Part shown: positions 53,396-64,000 of the stretch, piece after piece | Position numbering within the stretch: the stretch's first letter is position 1 | Layout of the letters: each line of letters starts with the position of its first letter | Assembly: GCF_902713425.1 (NCBI RefSeq) | Contig: NC_081194.1 | Coordinates: 68,519,001-68,583,000, forward strand | Length of the DNA stretch: 64,000 nucleotides | Reading direction: 5' to 3' | Origin: Acipenser ruthenus | Taxonomy: Eukaryota; Chordata; Actinopteri; Acipenseriformes; Acipenseridae | Made by a program: the position numbers and the translations under genes | Notes under the pieces: model-generated | What the model was told of the DNA's origin: nothing | Database searches by the model: none | What the model saw: the letters and a program-made list of their open reading frames with translations, nothing else

Positions 53396-53647
53396 CCTGT
53401 TTGGTTGCAAAGATGACTGTTCAGTAATTCTCCAGATTTGCACAGCGCTGTACAGCCGCTGTTTAATGCTACTATTAATATACATTGTAATAATAAAACG
53501 TTGGAACAGTTGTCCACCGGAGAATGCACACTGCAAGTGAAATACAGCTCTCCCTACGCTTATATTACTAGACTAAGCGGTAACCTGCGCCTACTCATCG
53601 ATCGCAGCTGCATTCGGCTGTGGCTGCCTGAGGTTTGCATACAAGTT

Positions 53648-53682
<35 letters not shown>

Positions 53683-54198
53683 TTATTGCTGTTTTTTTTT
53701 TTTTTTTGTCAGCGTAATTGTTAAAAAATGACTTGTACTCGTACGTTTGGATACATTTTTTTTTAAAATAAACTTACCCATTTATTTAACGACTACACAG
53801 AATGTTTTTTGCAGGTACCCATCTTTTTACGAGTGTACAGATTTATTTTAAAGGTAGAAATCTTTTTTACGAGTCCACAAATGTATTTTACATGTACAAA
53901 TATTTTACAGTATTTTTTTTTTTTTTTTTACGCACACAAGTATTTTTGTATTAGTTCCACTCCATGCAGACACTGCGTGTGTGCGAGTCTTGTCATTTTT
54001 GCATCTCTTTCAAAACATTGGAGAAAGTTAGAGCATGCGCACAGTGATACTTTTGAGTTTAGGTTTCAGTCATACACAAACGCAGAGGAAATCAGCCTTT
54101 CTTTGTTCCTTTGGTTAAGGCTGGAATACCTTTTTTAATGTATTACGTGTAGGTTCTAAACATTTTGTTTGTCGTTTGAAAAGAGAGATAAATGCACA
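53396..54198. other. 5' flank of the macoilin-like gene
   Basis: Contains (TTTA)n at about 53647-53683 and several T-runs. A 97-codon frame at 53438-53731 begins with a mixed-composition stretch (NATINIHCNNKTLEQLSTG) that I cannot assign. It could be a chance frame or an exon of something unknown. No clear TATA box was found. Confidence 0.35.
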
Positions 54199-56956
54199 AT
54201 GAAGAAACGTTATGTGGACACGAGCAGGGTGAAGAAACCAAAAATGAGTAAAATATCAGAGAGGCTTTCTGAAAGGTATGGACACAAAACGCGCGCTTGG
54301 CACCCGTTGTATGGTTTCTGTGACTCTGGCGTTTATACTGTCTGTGTCGTGTTTTTAATGACTGTTTCTTGCTGCTTGTGAATTTGTGGTGCCGAGGTTG
54401 TTAAATACGGATTTTTATGATTAAGATGTCAGCGATGCAATATACACGTCCGTTTTGCATATTTACGTGCAGTCAGTCCACTAATTGGGAAACGCTTAAT
54501 GCTGTCATATTCTAATTCAACAAAATGGAAACCTGACAATTATACAGAATACAATATACAGTATATGACTAGTAGGCTGTTTCATTTTTGTAATTATTTC
54601 CTGGCAACATTGCCATGAGCCACCACGCTTAACTTAAAGTCAAAATAATAAAATGTATAAATGGAACTGATTTGATACAATTGCTCGTGATACAATACAA
54701 TAGGCTTATGCATAGAAATACATAGAAGTGACATTGACTTTGCATAATTAATCCTTGGACTACTCCAAACCAGAAACATATCCATTAATTCGGCTTCCTG
54801 GAAACATGATGCTTTTTATGAAAATCCCAGTTTTATTTCTATTCATCAGCAATGTTCTATATGCAAAAAAGAACACAGAGGCTGGTACAAAGGCTAGAAA
54901 TTATTTGGAACCACAGGCAGACCACAGTACACAATGCTTTTACAGAGAAAAATAAATAAATCCTGGATGATCTCTTGCAAATCTTATAACTTTGGGGTTA
55001 TCTCCTTAGAGAAGCTACAATTCAATTTTTTCTACAGTACCTTCTCACCAACTAATAGATACTGTTGTCATGGTTACCATATGTCTACTTTGAAAACAGA
55101 ACCACAATTTTACACATGTACCATAAAACATTATGTAGCCTAGGTTGAGGTAGACAGCTTTTATTAAGATCTTGACCTCACAATTTTATTGCAGTAGCGC
55201 GTACCACAAAACAAACAGCCACAGATTACACAATGAACAAAAATAAATAACCAGTTTAGGAAGTGGATCAAAAAGGGCCCATCATAAAAGCAAAATATAG
55301 GCTACATTGTACAGTATCTCTTTCTTCTTTGAATAAAGACCGTTCATGTCACAGGTTAAAATAATTTGTAGCATTCTGAATATAATGCACAGGTGTCATG
55401 TGAATCGGGATGCACTCAAGTGGTTAGCAGGCAGGAATCACTTGATATAAGACTTGCATGTTTTTATTGTTAGTTTACAACGTTTCAGGCATTTCCAAGG
55501 GGAGTCGCAGCTGCCCCTGACACAGCCACAGTTTATGTTTCCTACAGCCATTAAAGGTAAAAGACAGCATTGAATCTTGTAGGAAAATTCATATTTTACG
55601 CTTTACTGGTTTTTCCTGTTTTGTTTTTTTGTTTCCATTCCACTCAAATCTGCACATACTGACTGTTTGTCACACTGAATCAAGTCAAGTAGACTTGTGC
55701 AATTGTAAGGTTGAGCAGGACTTGTAAGCACTGCAAAATTTCAAGATAATTTGAGGATAACTTTATTATTGAGATAGAGTTCCACCAATTATTACTATTG
55801 GGTCATTCCATGCCAACTCAACCAGTGCCGTTGGACGTCAGATACGCAGCACTGTGGAGGGGCAGCAGTGTGGAGTAGTGATTAGGGCTCTGGCCTCTTG
55901 ACCGGAGGCTCATGGGTTCAATCCCAGGTAGGAGACACTGCTGCTGTACCCTTGAGCAAGGTACTTTTCCCTAGATAAATGGGTAATTGTATGTAAAAAA
56001 TAATGTAATTGTATGTAAAAATAATGTGATATCTTGTAACAATTGTAATAGGTTCAAATGTGTCATCGTAACAAAGAATTCCCAAGTCCCATGCAAGTTC
56101 ATAACCCCTCAGCTCCAAGCTAGTGCCAGTGGAAGCACATACTGTTACTTTTTCCTCTAGATCAATCCTCAGAGAATGAATGCAAAGTTGAAGAAATAGC
56201 CAGTTTGGATAGAACTATGTGGCACTTTAGCCTCACCAAAGTGGCCATAAGCAATGCTTGAATGCATGACAAATGCAACTTAAAAAATCTGCCAAAAATC
56301 CCTGGATACCATCATATCTTGATTGGTGCTTGTAGATCTCATCAACATCTATCCAAACATATCTTCGGGTGATTTTTTGGAATCCCCCCCCCCCCACACA
56401 CGCAAGTTATTACGGCCTAAACTTGGTACAATAGCAAAAATTCAAATTTCAAGGGGGTTTAATGACCAGTGGTGGGAGTTGAAACCATATGTTTTTCACA
56501 TAATTTGGAAGACTGGTTCCTAAGGTTCTTACAGCAATACTTACATTTTAGGACCCACATCCCCTACAGGGTAAAGGGTTAGGCTGAAGTTCGAATAAAA
56601 CTTGTCAGTTACCCCTCGTCTGGCAATTTTGCCAGAAGTGAGAAGGGTGCTCCTAGTATTTTTTTTTTTTTCTGAAAAGCCCTATTCAATATGAGTAGAA
56701 CGCGGTGCTACACATGATGGTAGCGTCTAAATTGCACCCAGGGTGATTTTTCTGGTCAAGGTCCCTTTCTCACTTTAGGTTGACCTTTGCAAGGTCACAG
56801 GTCGAAGGGGACATGTTAAAAAAAAAAAAAAAATAATAATAATAATAATGGCTATCGTTTCTGAACTCAGCATATCAGAAAACTTCCAGGTGAATTTTCT
56901 GAGACGGACGGGCAACGAAATGTCCCTTTTCTGGTTGAGCTGGCGTGGAATAACCC

Positions 56957-57015
<59 letters not shown>

Positions 57016-58612
57016 CTGAAAATTCAAACAAATATTATTTTTACATGTATTTGGATACAAAAATCAGATGTTCGTATTCGCTACAAATAACAAAAATACC
57101 TTGCACTTATTTACTGCCTCACCAGAAGTTTAAAAAAAAATGGTAACTGAAAAATAGCTCTGACATGTGAGATTTTATATATATATATAAAACACTATTT
57201 AGGCCTAAAAGTTTTAGACCGCAAAAAGTAAACAAATCAGATTATGTGCACGCACACATAGTGATCTCTATGGAAAGCCATCTGGGTCAAAAACGTGTTG
57301 TGCTGCTTTAGAGCGAGCCAGAATCTCATAGGACAGAAAAAAGGCAAACATGTCATTCTGAAATGCTTCGCTTAAACAGTACCCAACTTCCTCAAATGTG
57401 TAATGATTTTTTATGTAGACTGTATATTTTATCAAGGCTCGAAGTTAACATATATTTGGTATCATTTTGCTACTCAAAACTCTTAATTTGCTACTAGTTT
57501 TATTATGCAGTAGCATTTTTCTGATACCTGACGCTGCAGTATATCACCGACCTTGAGTGAACACGTACATATTTACCGGTAATAGTATTAAGTTTATTCA
57601 GTACAGTATCTATAAAATGCCAATTTTAATTGTCATGGAGATTATTTTGTTATAATGTTAACCCTGGTTTCACCCACTCTAAAAATGAAGAAAGACTAGG
57701 TAGATAATTATTACTTTATCAAAATTCTGACTACGACAAAAAACAAAAACCAGAAGCAAATAGCTAGCTACCATGATCCAAGCGACTTCCTTGTTTACTC
57801 AGTACGAATAATGGACGAAATACAATCTTGAGGTGCATTCATTTGTCTATTTGTTTTATTTTTTATAATAGATTATCACTACCTTGCGTACTTCTCCTGT
57901 TTAACTAGTGAAACGTGTGCTTTAACACAAAATGTTATATATATTGTAGCGTGCACGGGGGAAGGCAGCAGTAGGGCTGGTAGATGACGTAATCACACAC
58001 AAAGACATAAGCCCGATATACACTCCTTGCAAAGGAGCCAACTCTTTTGTACAGCCGGCCTCGAATAAACGCCGCTCTCAATAAAGAAACGTAAAGGTTT
58101 TTTTTTTTCTACCCCGGCTCAAAAAATAAAGAAAGAAACGCGCAACTCTGCTTATGTACATGACACCCCCGAAGAGACTGCAACCTCAATCCAGCATGTA
58201 ATACAAAGTGATGTACACCCACCTTAGTAAGCAAATGTTATTTTATAGTACAGTCCCGACAGACATCCCAAGGTGACCTACTTACAGCACAGCAGTCCTT
58301 CACGTCCAGCAGAGTTCAGTATATACACACACACAGCTAACTAATATATTTATATATTTATTGCATTTATATAGCGCTTTTTATACAAAAATATTGCAAA
58401 GCACTGTACAGTACATAGCAAAAAAAAGAACAAACCACAATACATTTGTATAGCAAGTCACACATACAACTGCCACAGTCAGACCATTTAAATAACAGTG
58501 TACACTTAATACAAAAGTAGCAATTTTAAAGTTGCATTAAAACCCACTAAGATAAGAAAGTGTATATTTATTTAACGTCACTGTTTAATAAAACGAACCG
58601 TGTGTGTGTGTA

Positions 58613-58665
<53 letters not shown>

Positions 58666-61600
58666 TTATTATTATTATTTATTTATTTAGCAGATGCCTT
58701 TATCCAAGGCGACTTACAGAGACTAGGGTGTGTGAACTATGCATCAGCTGCAGTCACTCACAACTACATCTCACCCGAAAGACGGAGCACAAGTAGGTTA
58801 AGTGACTTGCTCAGGGTCACACAAATATATATAAAGCCTTGGTTGATATCCCTTATTCTGTTATTACTTTTTAGTTCATTTCTTCAAAATTGTACAGATT
58901 TAAAAATGCAGTGAAAAGGCAGGGTACGAGCATCATATTTATGAACAAACCACCTAGTATAACATGTTGCATGAATCTTTTAAATGTAGCGGTACCATGC
59001 TTGAATTAGCTTTCATTTTCAAAACAGCTCAGTTGTGGTTGTAACCTTATAATTTATAAGGTCATACAATGCAGGATTCAATTATATTGTGGCACACGTT
59101 ACTTTTTTTGTATTTTTTGTATTTTTATTATTTTTTTACATCGCTGTCTTTATAGGTGTGTGATTTGTTAGTTAACAAAATCTTAGTCAATAACTGAAGA
59201 CATGAGGATAATTCCGTACCACTTAATTTGCACCGATGAAACATAACTTGGTTAACTGTACTGAAGGCATATCAAGTGCTTAGATGACAGGTATGGTTGC
59301 ATTCTTGTAGAACTTAAGGATAAAACAAAATACATTTCGACAAGGAATTGCATTAGTTCCATTACTTAGTTGAGCACAAGGTGGTTTCAATAAATACTTT
59401 CTGATTTAAATATAAGCCTACTATGTGATAGTTTGGGATATTCAGTCTATTTAAACCAATAGGTGGGTGTTTACTTTTTAAATTATTTTATATATAATTA
59501 TTAGTCGAATTAGCTGCAACCGAATAAGACCATTTTGCTATCTACTTTCCAGGCTGGTAGCAAATCCTCACTACTGCCTTAAAAAGTTAACTTCTAGCCC
59601 TGATGTTATATATTTTTTGTTGTGACTTTGTTATGTGGAATGTAGTAAACAGAAGCAAAACGGTGATTTATTTTCACCTTTATTTTACAACACCATTGCC
59701 ACGTTTGTTTTATTTTAAATGTTTAAAGTTTAAATTTCAGTTTTTGTTTGCTTGTTCAGCTACAAAACAGCACAAGTAAACCTCATATTATTACTTTATG
59801 AAAACGTGTCTATGACCACTGTTTACTGTGGAGAAACAGTAATGGCAAGGAATGAAATAAATAAATAAATAAAATAAAATGGCAAGGAATGTGTTATTTA
59901 TTTTGGGAATGAACAAAACAACATTTAACTGTGCAACTGTTATTTGGCATCTTAACCTCCTTGTGCTTCATCCTGCGGATGAGATGTTAAATCAGTGTCC
60001 TGTTGTAAGTGACTCTTTATATAATGCACAGTTCACAGCCTACCTCTGTAAAGCGCTTTGTGATGGTGGTCCACTATGAAAGATGCTATATAAAAACAAA
60101 TGTATTATTATTATTATTATTACTATTATTATTACTATTATTATTATTATTATTATTATTACTATAAGATAACATGTAACACATTGGAAACTGAAGACTC
60201 TCAAATATGTGTATCATCCTACAGTATGTACATTGCTAGCCTGTTTTTATCTGTCCTTTTCAGTGCTTTTGCATTTCTGAAGTTCATGGTAGTCTGGATT
60301 CTGGTTCTTTTGGCTGACTTCATTTTAGAGTTTCGATTTGAATATCTGTGGCCTTGCTGGCTTTTCTTTGGGAGTGTTTACACCTTTTTCCACGGTCATG
60401 GCCTGGTAAGCATTATAATTTCAAATAATTAAAAAGCAAAAAAAGCACACACACACACACAATGATTGTATTTTTTTATGATTAGATGATTGAGGCTTGA
60501 ATGTTGATATTATTTAGTCATTCAGAGGTTTTACAATTTAAGTAGGCTACTTTAGTTAACCTAAAGCCAAGGGAACACTAGTCACTAGGACATGTAGAAT
60601 AAAATCCGTTGCTTCAAATTTCAGGGGACACTGTTCTACAGTATGTAGAAATTGTGATATGATGTTGATGGGTAACACAGAGAAGACAATACAAAGATGA
60701 TATTTCCTATCAAAAATGTATTGGTGTTTTTTTAGTGTCCACACAATTTACCAGCTTTTAACCTTAGTATTTATTGTTCTAGTTTATTGTACTGTATTAT
60801 TTTGAACAGAATTCCTAATTATGCCAGGTGAGGATTTTATTATTTTTTTTCTTTACAAATCAGATATCGGCAACTGTGTAACGATATTTGCAAGTTGCGC
60901 CTGTTGAACTGCAATGTTCAAAATGGCTTTAAACAAAAGTAGGACTCACTTTATCCATTGCTATTAAGTTGTATCAAATGAAAGCCTTTATTTGAGACAA
61001 AATGACCACTGAAAACACAACCTGGCAACACACCGTCAACACACCGTTAACACCGTAACACACTAACATATTGTTATCACGCAGCTAATGCACTGTTAAC
61101 ACACCGCTAACACTCAGTTAAAATAACATATCGTTAACACACTGCTGCAGTTTAACATGAACGCTATAATGCTTCAGCATCGGTACCAAACTGGATTTAT
61201 TTTTGTAATTCCTAATATTAGACTATAATGCCAACACAACATTATGTTTAAACGGTTCATAATAGTAAATCATTTTTTTCAAGGAATATAATATTAATAA
61301 TTGTGTCGACATCAATGTCACTCCACTACATCTTGTGGTATTAACTGACAAATTGGTCATAAATTACCACCAGGACCGATTAACACTTATTTACTTGCCT
61401 ATACCACCTATAAAAAATAAATAAATAAAAAAAATACCCTGAATGTGAACAATATTCCACACCGGCTGCAAATTCATTTTTCTAAGTTTTTTTTGCCAGC
61501 GAAGAAGCTAGTCACATGACATTTTACATCACTTTCACTGACTGACTTATTCTATGACGTAATGTTGATTCTACAAAATCAACAGTCCTTTGATACAGTT

Positions 61601-62332
61601 GCTTACAACAAAGTTGCCTGAAACTTGCAGCTTGCACAAAAAAAGTATCCCTTTCTACATTTTTCTAGCAACATGTAGACTAGTGTCCTCTCGGCTTAAA
61701 AGGGTTCTGTCTATTCTTTTTTTCAGGATCATAACATTTAATTAAATATGTTTCTTTTAAATATTTACCCCACTTTTGTTTCCAGGTGGTGTGTGTGGTT
61801 TTCGTATGTGCAGCATTCACCTTGGATGTATTTTGTTTAATCTTTGTACCTCTGCACTGGCTTTTCTTTGCTGCCAGCACATATATATGGTTTGATTACA
61901 TATGGCATACAGGTAAGAGAGACATGTTACTTCAACTGAATATATTGCACAAAACAAAGCATTTCAAAAGAGCAGCATATGTAAGAATGATTACTAACCG
62001 GTATGAAATATCACTCATTTGAGTAAGCAACGTTTTTTGAGTCGTTAATAAAACATACAAAAAAACCCTCATGACGTTACAGGTCCTGTATAGCCGTGAT
62101 AAATGACAGTCAGTTACAAGCAATGATTTACTATGGCACCAGTAAGGATTGCATTCTTAATTTAAAACAATAATTTGTATTGTTTTCACTTATGTATTTT
62201 TCCTTTAGAGAGAGGATTGTGTTTGTCTACAGTGTCGCTATGGATACTGCTTGTTTATATCGAAGCAGCTCTCAGGTTTAAAGATCTGAAAAATTCCCAT
62301 GTGAATGTGTCTCATCTATTTGCAGCACACTG
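54199..62332 (+). CDS. maco1-like: Macoilin-like protein, 5' exons 1-4 (gene continues past window)
   Basis: Exons: 54199-54275, 60264-60405, 61786-61912, 62209-62332. All junctions are GT-AG and phases agree (2, 0, 1, 2 at the exon ends). The joined product begins MKKRYVDTSRVKKPK and continues with KFMVVWILVLLADFILEFRF, EYLWPCWLFFGSVYTFFHGH, VCAAFTLDVFCLIFVPLHWL, FFAASTYIWFDYIWHTERG, then LCLSTVSLWILLVYIEAALR and FKDLKNSHVNVSHLFAAH. This matches the N-terminal multipass half of macoilin (MACO1/TMEM57) at most positions. The basic N-tail and the SAFAFLKF join are more divergent than I remember for the human and teleost proteins. Macoilin is an ER and nuclear-envelope membrane protein of neurons with a C-terminal coiled coil, which is not in this window. 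A 27-base in-frame extension to an ATG at 54169 is possible; 54199 matches the family start. Confidence 0.9.
55858..56050 (+). mobile_element. tRNA-derived SINE, 3'-truncated (macoilin intron 1)
   Basis: Same family as the SINE at 12789: CAGCAGTGTGGAGTAGTG, B-box GGTTCAATCCC, GTACCCTTGAGCAAGGTACTT, and GATATCTTGTAACAATTGTAA at the end. The L2-type tail is missing, and a small internal duplication of AATTGTATGTAAAA is present. Confidence 0.88.
56955..57013. repeat. (ATT)n microsatellite
   Basis: About 19 ATT units in macoilin intron 1. Confidence 0.95.
58340..58550. repeat. Interspersed repeat fragment of unknown family
   Basis: TTTATATAGCGCTTTTTATA followed by GCAAAGCACTGTACAGTACA is a motif common to many fish and amphibian interspersed repeats (3' ends of LINE or SINE type). 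I cannot place it further. Confidence 0.45.
58600..58835 (-). mobile_element. (TG)n/(AT)n run followed by an L2-tailed SINE-like repeat
   Basis: Starts with (GT)n and (AT)n runs (58600-58660). Then ATTTATTTAGCAGATGCCTT, GGCGACTTACAGAGACTAGG and AAGTGACTTGCTCAGGGTCA follow. The first blocks are the reverse complement of an L2-type tail. The rest is a widespread fish SINE/L2 body read on the minus strand. Confidence 0.65.
59940..60168 (+). repeat. Interspersed repeat 3' end with (ATT)n tail, just upstream of macoilin exon 2
   Basis: CTTCATCCTGCGGATGAGAT, GTAAAGCGCTTTGTGATGGT and GGTCCACTATGAAAGATGCT, followed by TATATAAAAAC and an (ATT)n/(ACT)n tail (60106-60166). It ends about 100 bases ahead of the exon 2 acceptor. 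Family unknown to me, probably LINE- or SINE-derived. Confidence 0.55.
60406..61785. other. Macoilin-like intron 2
   Basis: Donor GTAAGC, acceptor TTTCCAG. It contains a (CA)n run near 60445-60460 and a degenerate array of AACACACCGTTAACA-like units at about 61018-61150. No gene seen. Confidence 0.7.
61018..61150. repeat. Degenerate short tandem array
   Basis: Repeats of roughly ACACACCGTTAAC / ACACCGCTAACAC recur about eight times with changes, in intron 2 of the macoilin-like gene. Confidence 0.6.
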
Positions 62333-63226
62333 GTAGGTTGAAAGCAGTTTAGTTACTTTATACGTAATTATTACTTTGTACATAATTTTGTCTAGTTAAA
62401 CACATTGTCTATGTTTATGTAATGGCTTAATGCCAGAGCATCAAGTGGGTTATACAAGTTTTGACCATTGTATATTTTACACGTCCCAGTAAGAAAAAAT
62501 TGTTTGTATGAAAAACGTACTTTCATTGTGCTTTTTAATGATGTATAGCAGATTTGTATGTTTGTCTTGGTAGTCTGCACTAGTGTATGTGGTATTTGTA
62601 CTGGGTTTTGCTCAAATCTCTTCAGCAATAGAGCAGTAGATGATTCTGAGTTAGAAACAAATTATAGGAGGGTTGTGGTCATCACTGTGTAGCTTCTGTA
62701 TAGCCATGGCTCAAAACACAAAAAGCATTCATGTGTCTAGCTTAGAAAAAACCTGGAACAAATGCATTGTGACGAGTCGGCTAACAAGCTCATATAAACA
62801 CAAATGGCAAAATAAGTTGGTTACTTGCAGTCAGTTTCAATACGTTATTTATTCACACTTATATATGGAACAATGGTTACATTGTTTTAGAAAAGAGATT
62901 TTATCAATAATGTGTACTTTAAACAATGTGTGAATTAATTTGTTCCCAATAGTATACGGTATGTATAAGCCACCTGTTTAATGGGTTATATTCACACTGA
63001 TAATTGTCTGGTTACACTGAAATGTATGTGTAATCTACTGCAAATGCCCCAGATGAAAATATTTATAAATTGCGCAAAGGTATTGGACATTCAAATGTAT
63101 GGAAATTGTTTTGGAGAAATACAAGGAGTGATTTCCCTGGTGTCTGTATTATGAGGTATATATTTGGGTAATATATAATCTGTTGATATCCAGCAGTACT
63201 AGGATTGTACCTAATTGGTGGTACCG

Positions 63227-63228
<2 letters not shown>
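62333..63228. other. Macoilin-like intron 4, with nothing else seen
   Basis: Starts with the donor GTAGGT after exon 4. AT-rich with no recognised repeat until the (AT)n tract at 63229-63257. Confidence 0.6.
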
Positions 63229-63258
<30 letters not shown>

Positions 63259-63261
<3 letters not shown>

Positions 63262-64000
63262 TACTGTGCAAAAGTTTTAGGCAGGTGTGAAAAAATGCTG
63301 TAAAGAAAGAATGCTTTCAAAAATAGACATGTTAATAGATTATATTTATCAATTAACTAAATGCAAAGTGAGTGAACAGAAGAAAAATCTAAATCAAATC
63401 CATATTTGGTGTGACCACCCTTTGCCTTCAAAACAGCATCAATTCTTCTAGGTACACTTGCACAAAGTCAGGGATTTTGTAGACATATAGTCAGGTGTAT
63501 GATTAAACAATTATACCAAACAGGTGCTAATGATCATCAATTCAGTATGTAGGTTGAAACACAATCATTAACTGAAACAGAAACAGCTGGGTAGGAGGAA
63601 TAAAACTGGGTGAGGAACAGCCAAACTCAGCTAACAAGGTGAGGTTGCTGAAGACAGTTTACTGTCAAAAGTCATACACCATGGCAAGACTGAGCACAGC
63701 AACAAGACACAAGGTAGTTATACTGCATCAGCAAGGTCTCTCCCAGGCAGAAATTTCAAGGCAGACAGGGGTTTCCAGATGTGCTGTCCAAGCTCTTTTG
63801 AAGAAGCACAAAGAAACGGGCAACGTTAAGGACCGTAGACGCAGTGGTCGGCCAAGGAAACTTACTGCAGCAGATGAAAGACACATCATGCTTACTTCCC
63901 TTCACAATCGGAAGATGTCCAACAGTGCCATCAGCTCAGAATTGGCAGATAACAGTGGGACCCTGGTACACCCATCTACTGTCCGGAGAAGTCTGGTCAG
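63259..64000 (+). mobile_element. Tc1/mariner element, 5' part with open transposase frame (runs off window)
   Basis: The inverted repeat begins CAGTACTGTGCAAAAGTTTT at the TA of an (AT)n tract. A transposase frame opens with ATG at 63681 and is open for 106 codons to the window end. It begins MARLSTATRHKVVILHQQGL, then a helix-turn-helix (LSQAEISRQTGVSRCAVQAL), the GRPRK hook (63849-63863), and a second DNA-binding domain. The lack of any stop sets it apart from the broken Tc1 copies in the tandem units, so it may be young. It is a different subfamily. Confidence 0.88.

Overview
This is animal nuclear DNA. It has split genes with GT-AG introns, a tRNA-derived SINE, CR1, L2 and RTE-like LINEs, several Tc1/mariner and hAT-type DNA transposons, a decayed Ty3/Gypsy remnant, and many long (AT)n and (ATT)n runs. 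The mix, and the form of the L2/SINE 3' tail, suggest a ray-finned fish. My best guess, from memory of similar repeat tails, is a non-teleost such as a sturgeon or paddlefish. That guess is inference.

Two host loci are visible, both on the + strand. The first is a tandem array of cysteine-rich secretory protein (CRISP, CAP superfamily) genes at 1-48.2 kb. Only the last member, at about 41.5-47.95 kb, has a promoter, a signal-peptide exon and the complete CAP plus cysteine-rich domain. I can assemble a 239-residue CRISP from its exons if a 4-base microexon at 43125-43128 is included. The three upstream members (815-1889, 14934-16008, 29039-30160) hold only exons 6-9: the second half of the CAP domain, the hinge and the C-terminal cysteine-rich domain. 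All their splice sites are intact. The second locus is the 5' end of a macoilin-like gene (54199 to 62332 and beyond the window), an ER/neuronal multipass membrane protein.

The array repeats with a period of about 14.1 kb. Unit A (1-14117) and unit B (14118-28224) are nearly identical. Unit C (28225 to about 43.9 kb) is the same unit but older in its second part. Each unit carries, in order: the CRISP 3' exons, an unrecognised spacer, a CR1 LINE tail, a Ty3/Gypsy remnant, a Tc1-like 3' remnant, a second Tc1-like element, a nested palindrome, a short perfect hairpin and a hAT-like element. A and B also share an L2 LINE and a SINE that C lacks. A and B lack 2545 bp that C has, and that stretch holds the CRISP promoter and first coding exons. 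Its edges are two copies of CACCAC.

From 48.2 to 54 kb lie unassigned sequence, an RTE-like LINE relic, a second copy of the hAT-like repeat and a second L2 fragment. The macoilin-like gene then runs to the right with repeat-filled introns, and a Tc1-like element with an open transposase frame enters at 63.26 kb and runs off the window. No rRNA gene, functional tRNA gene or CRISPR array was seen.
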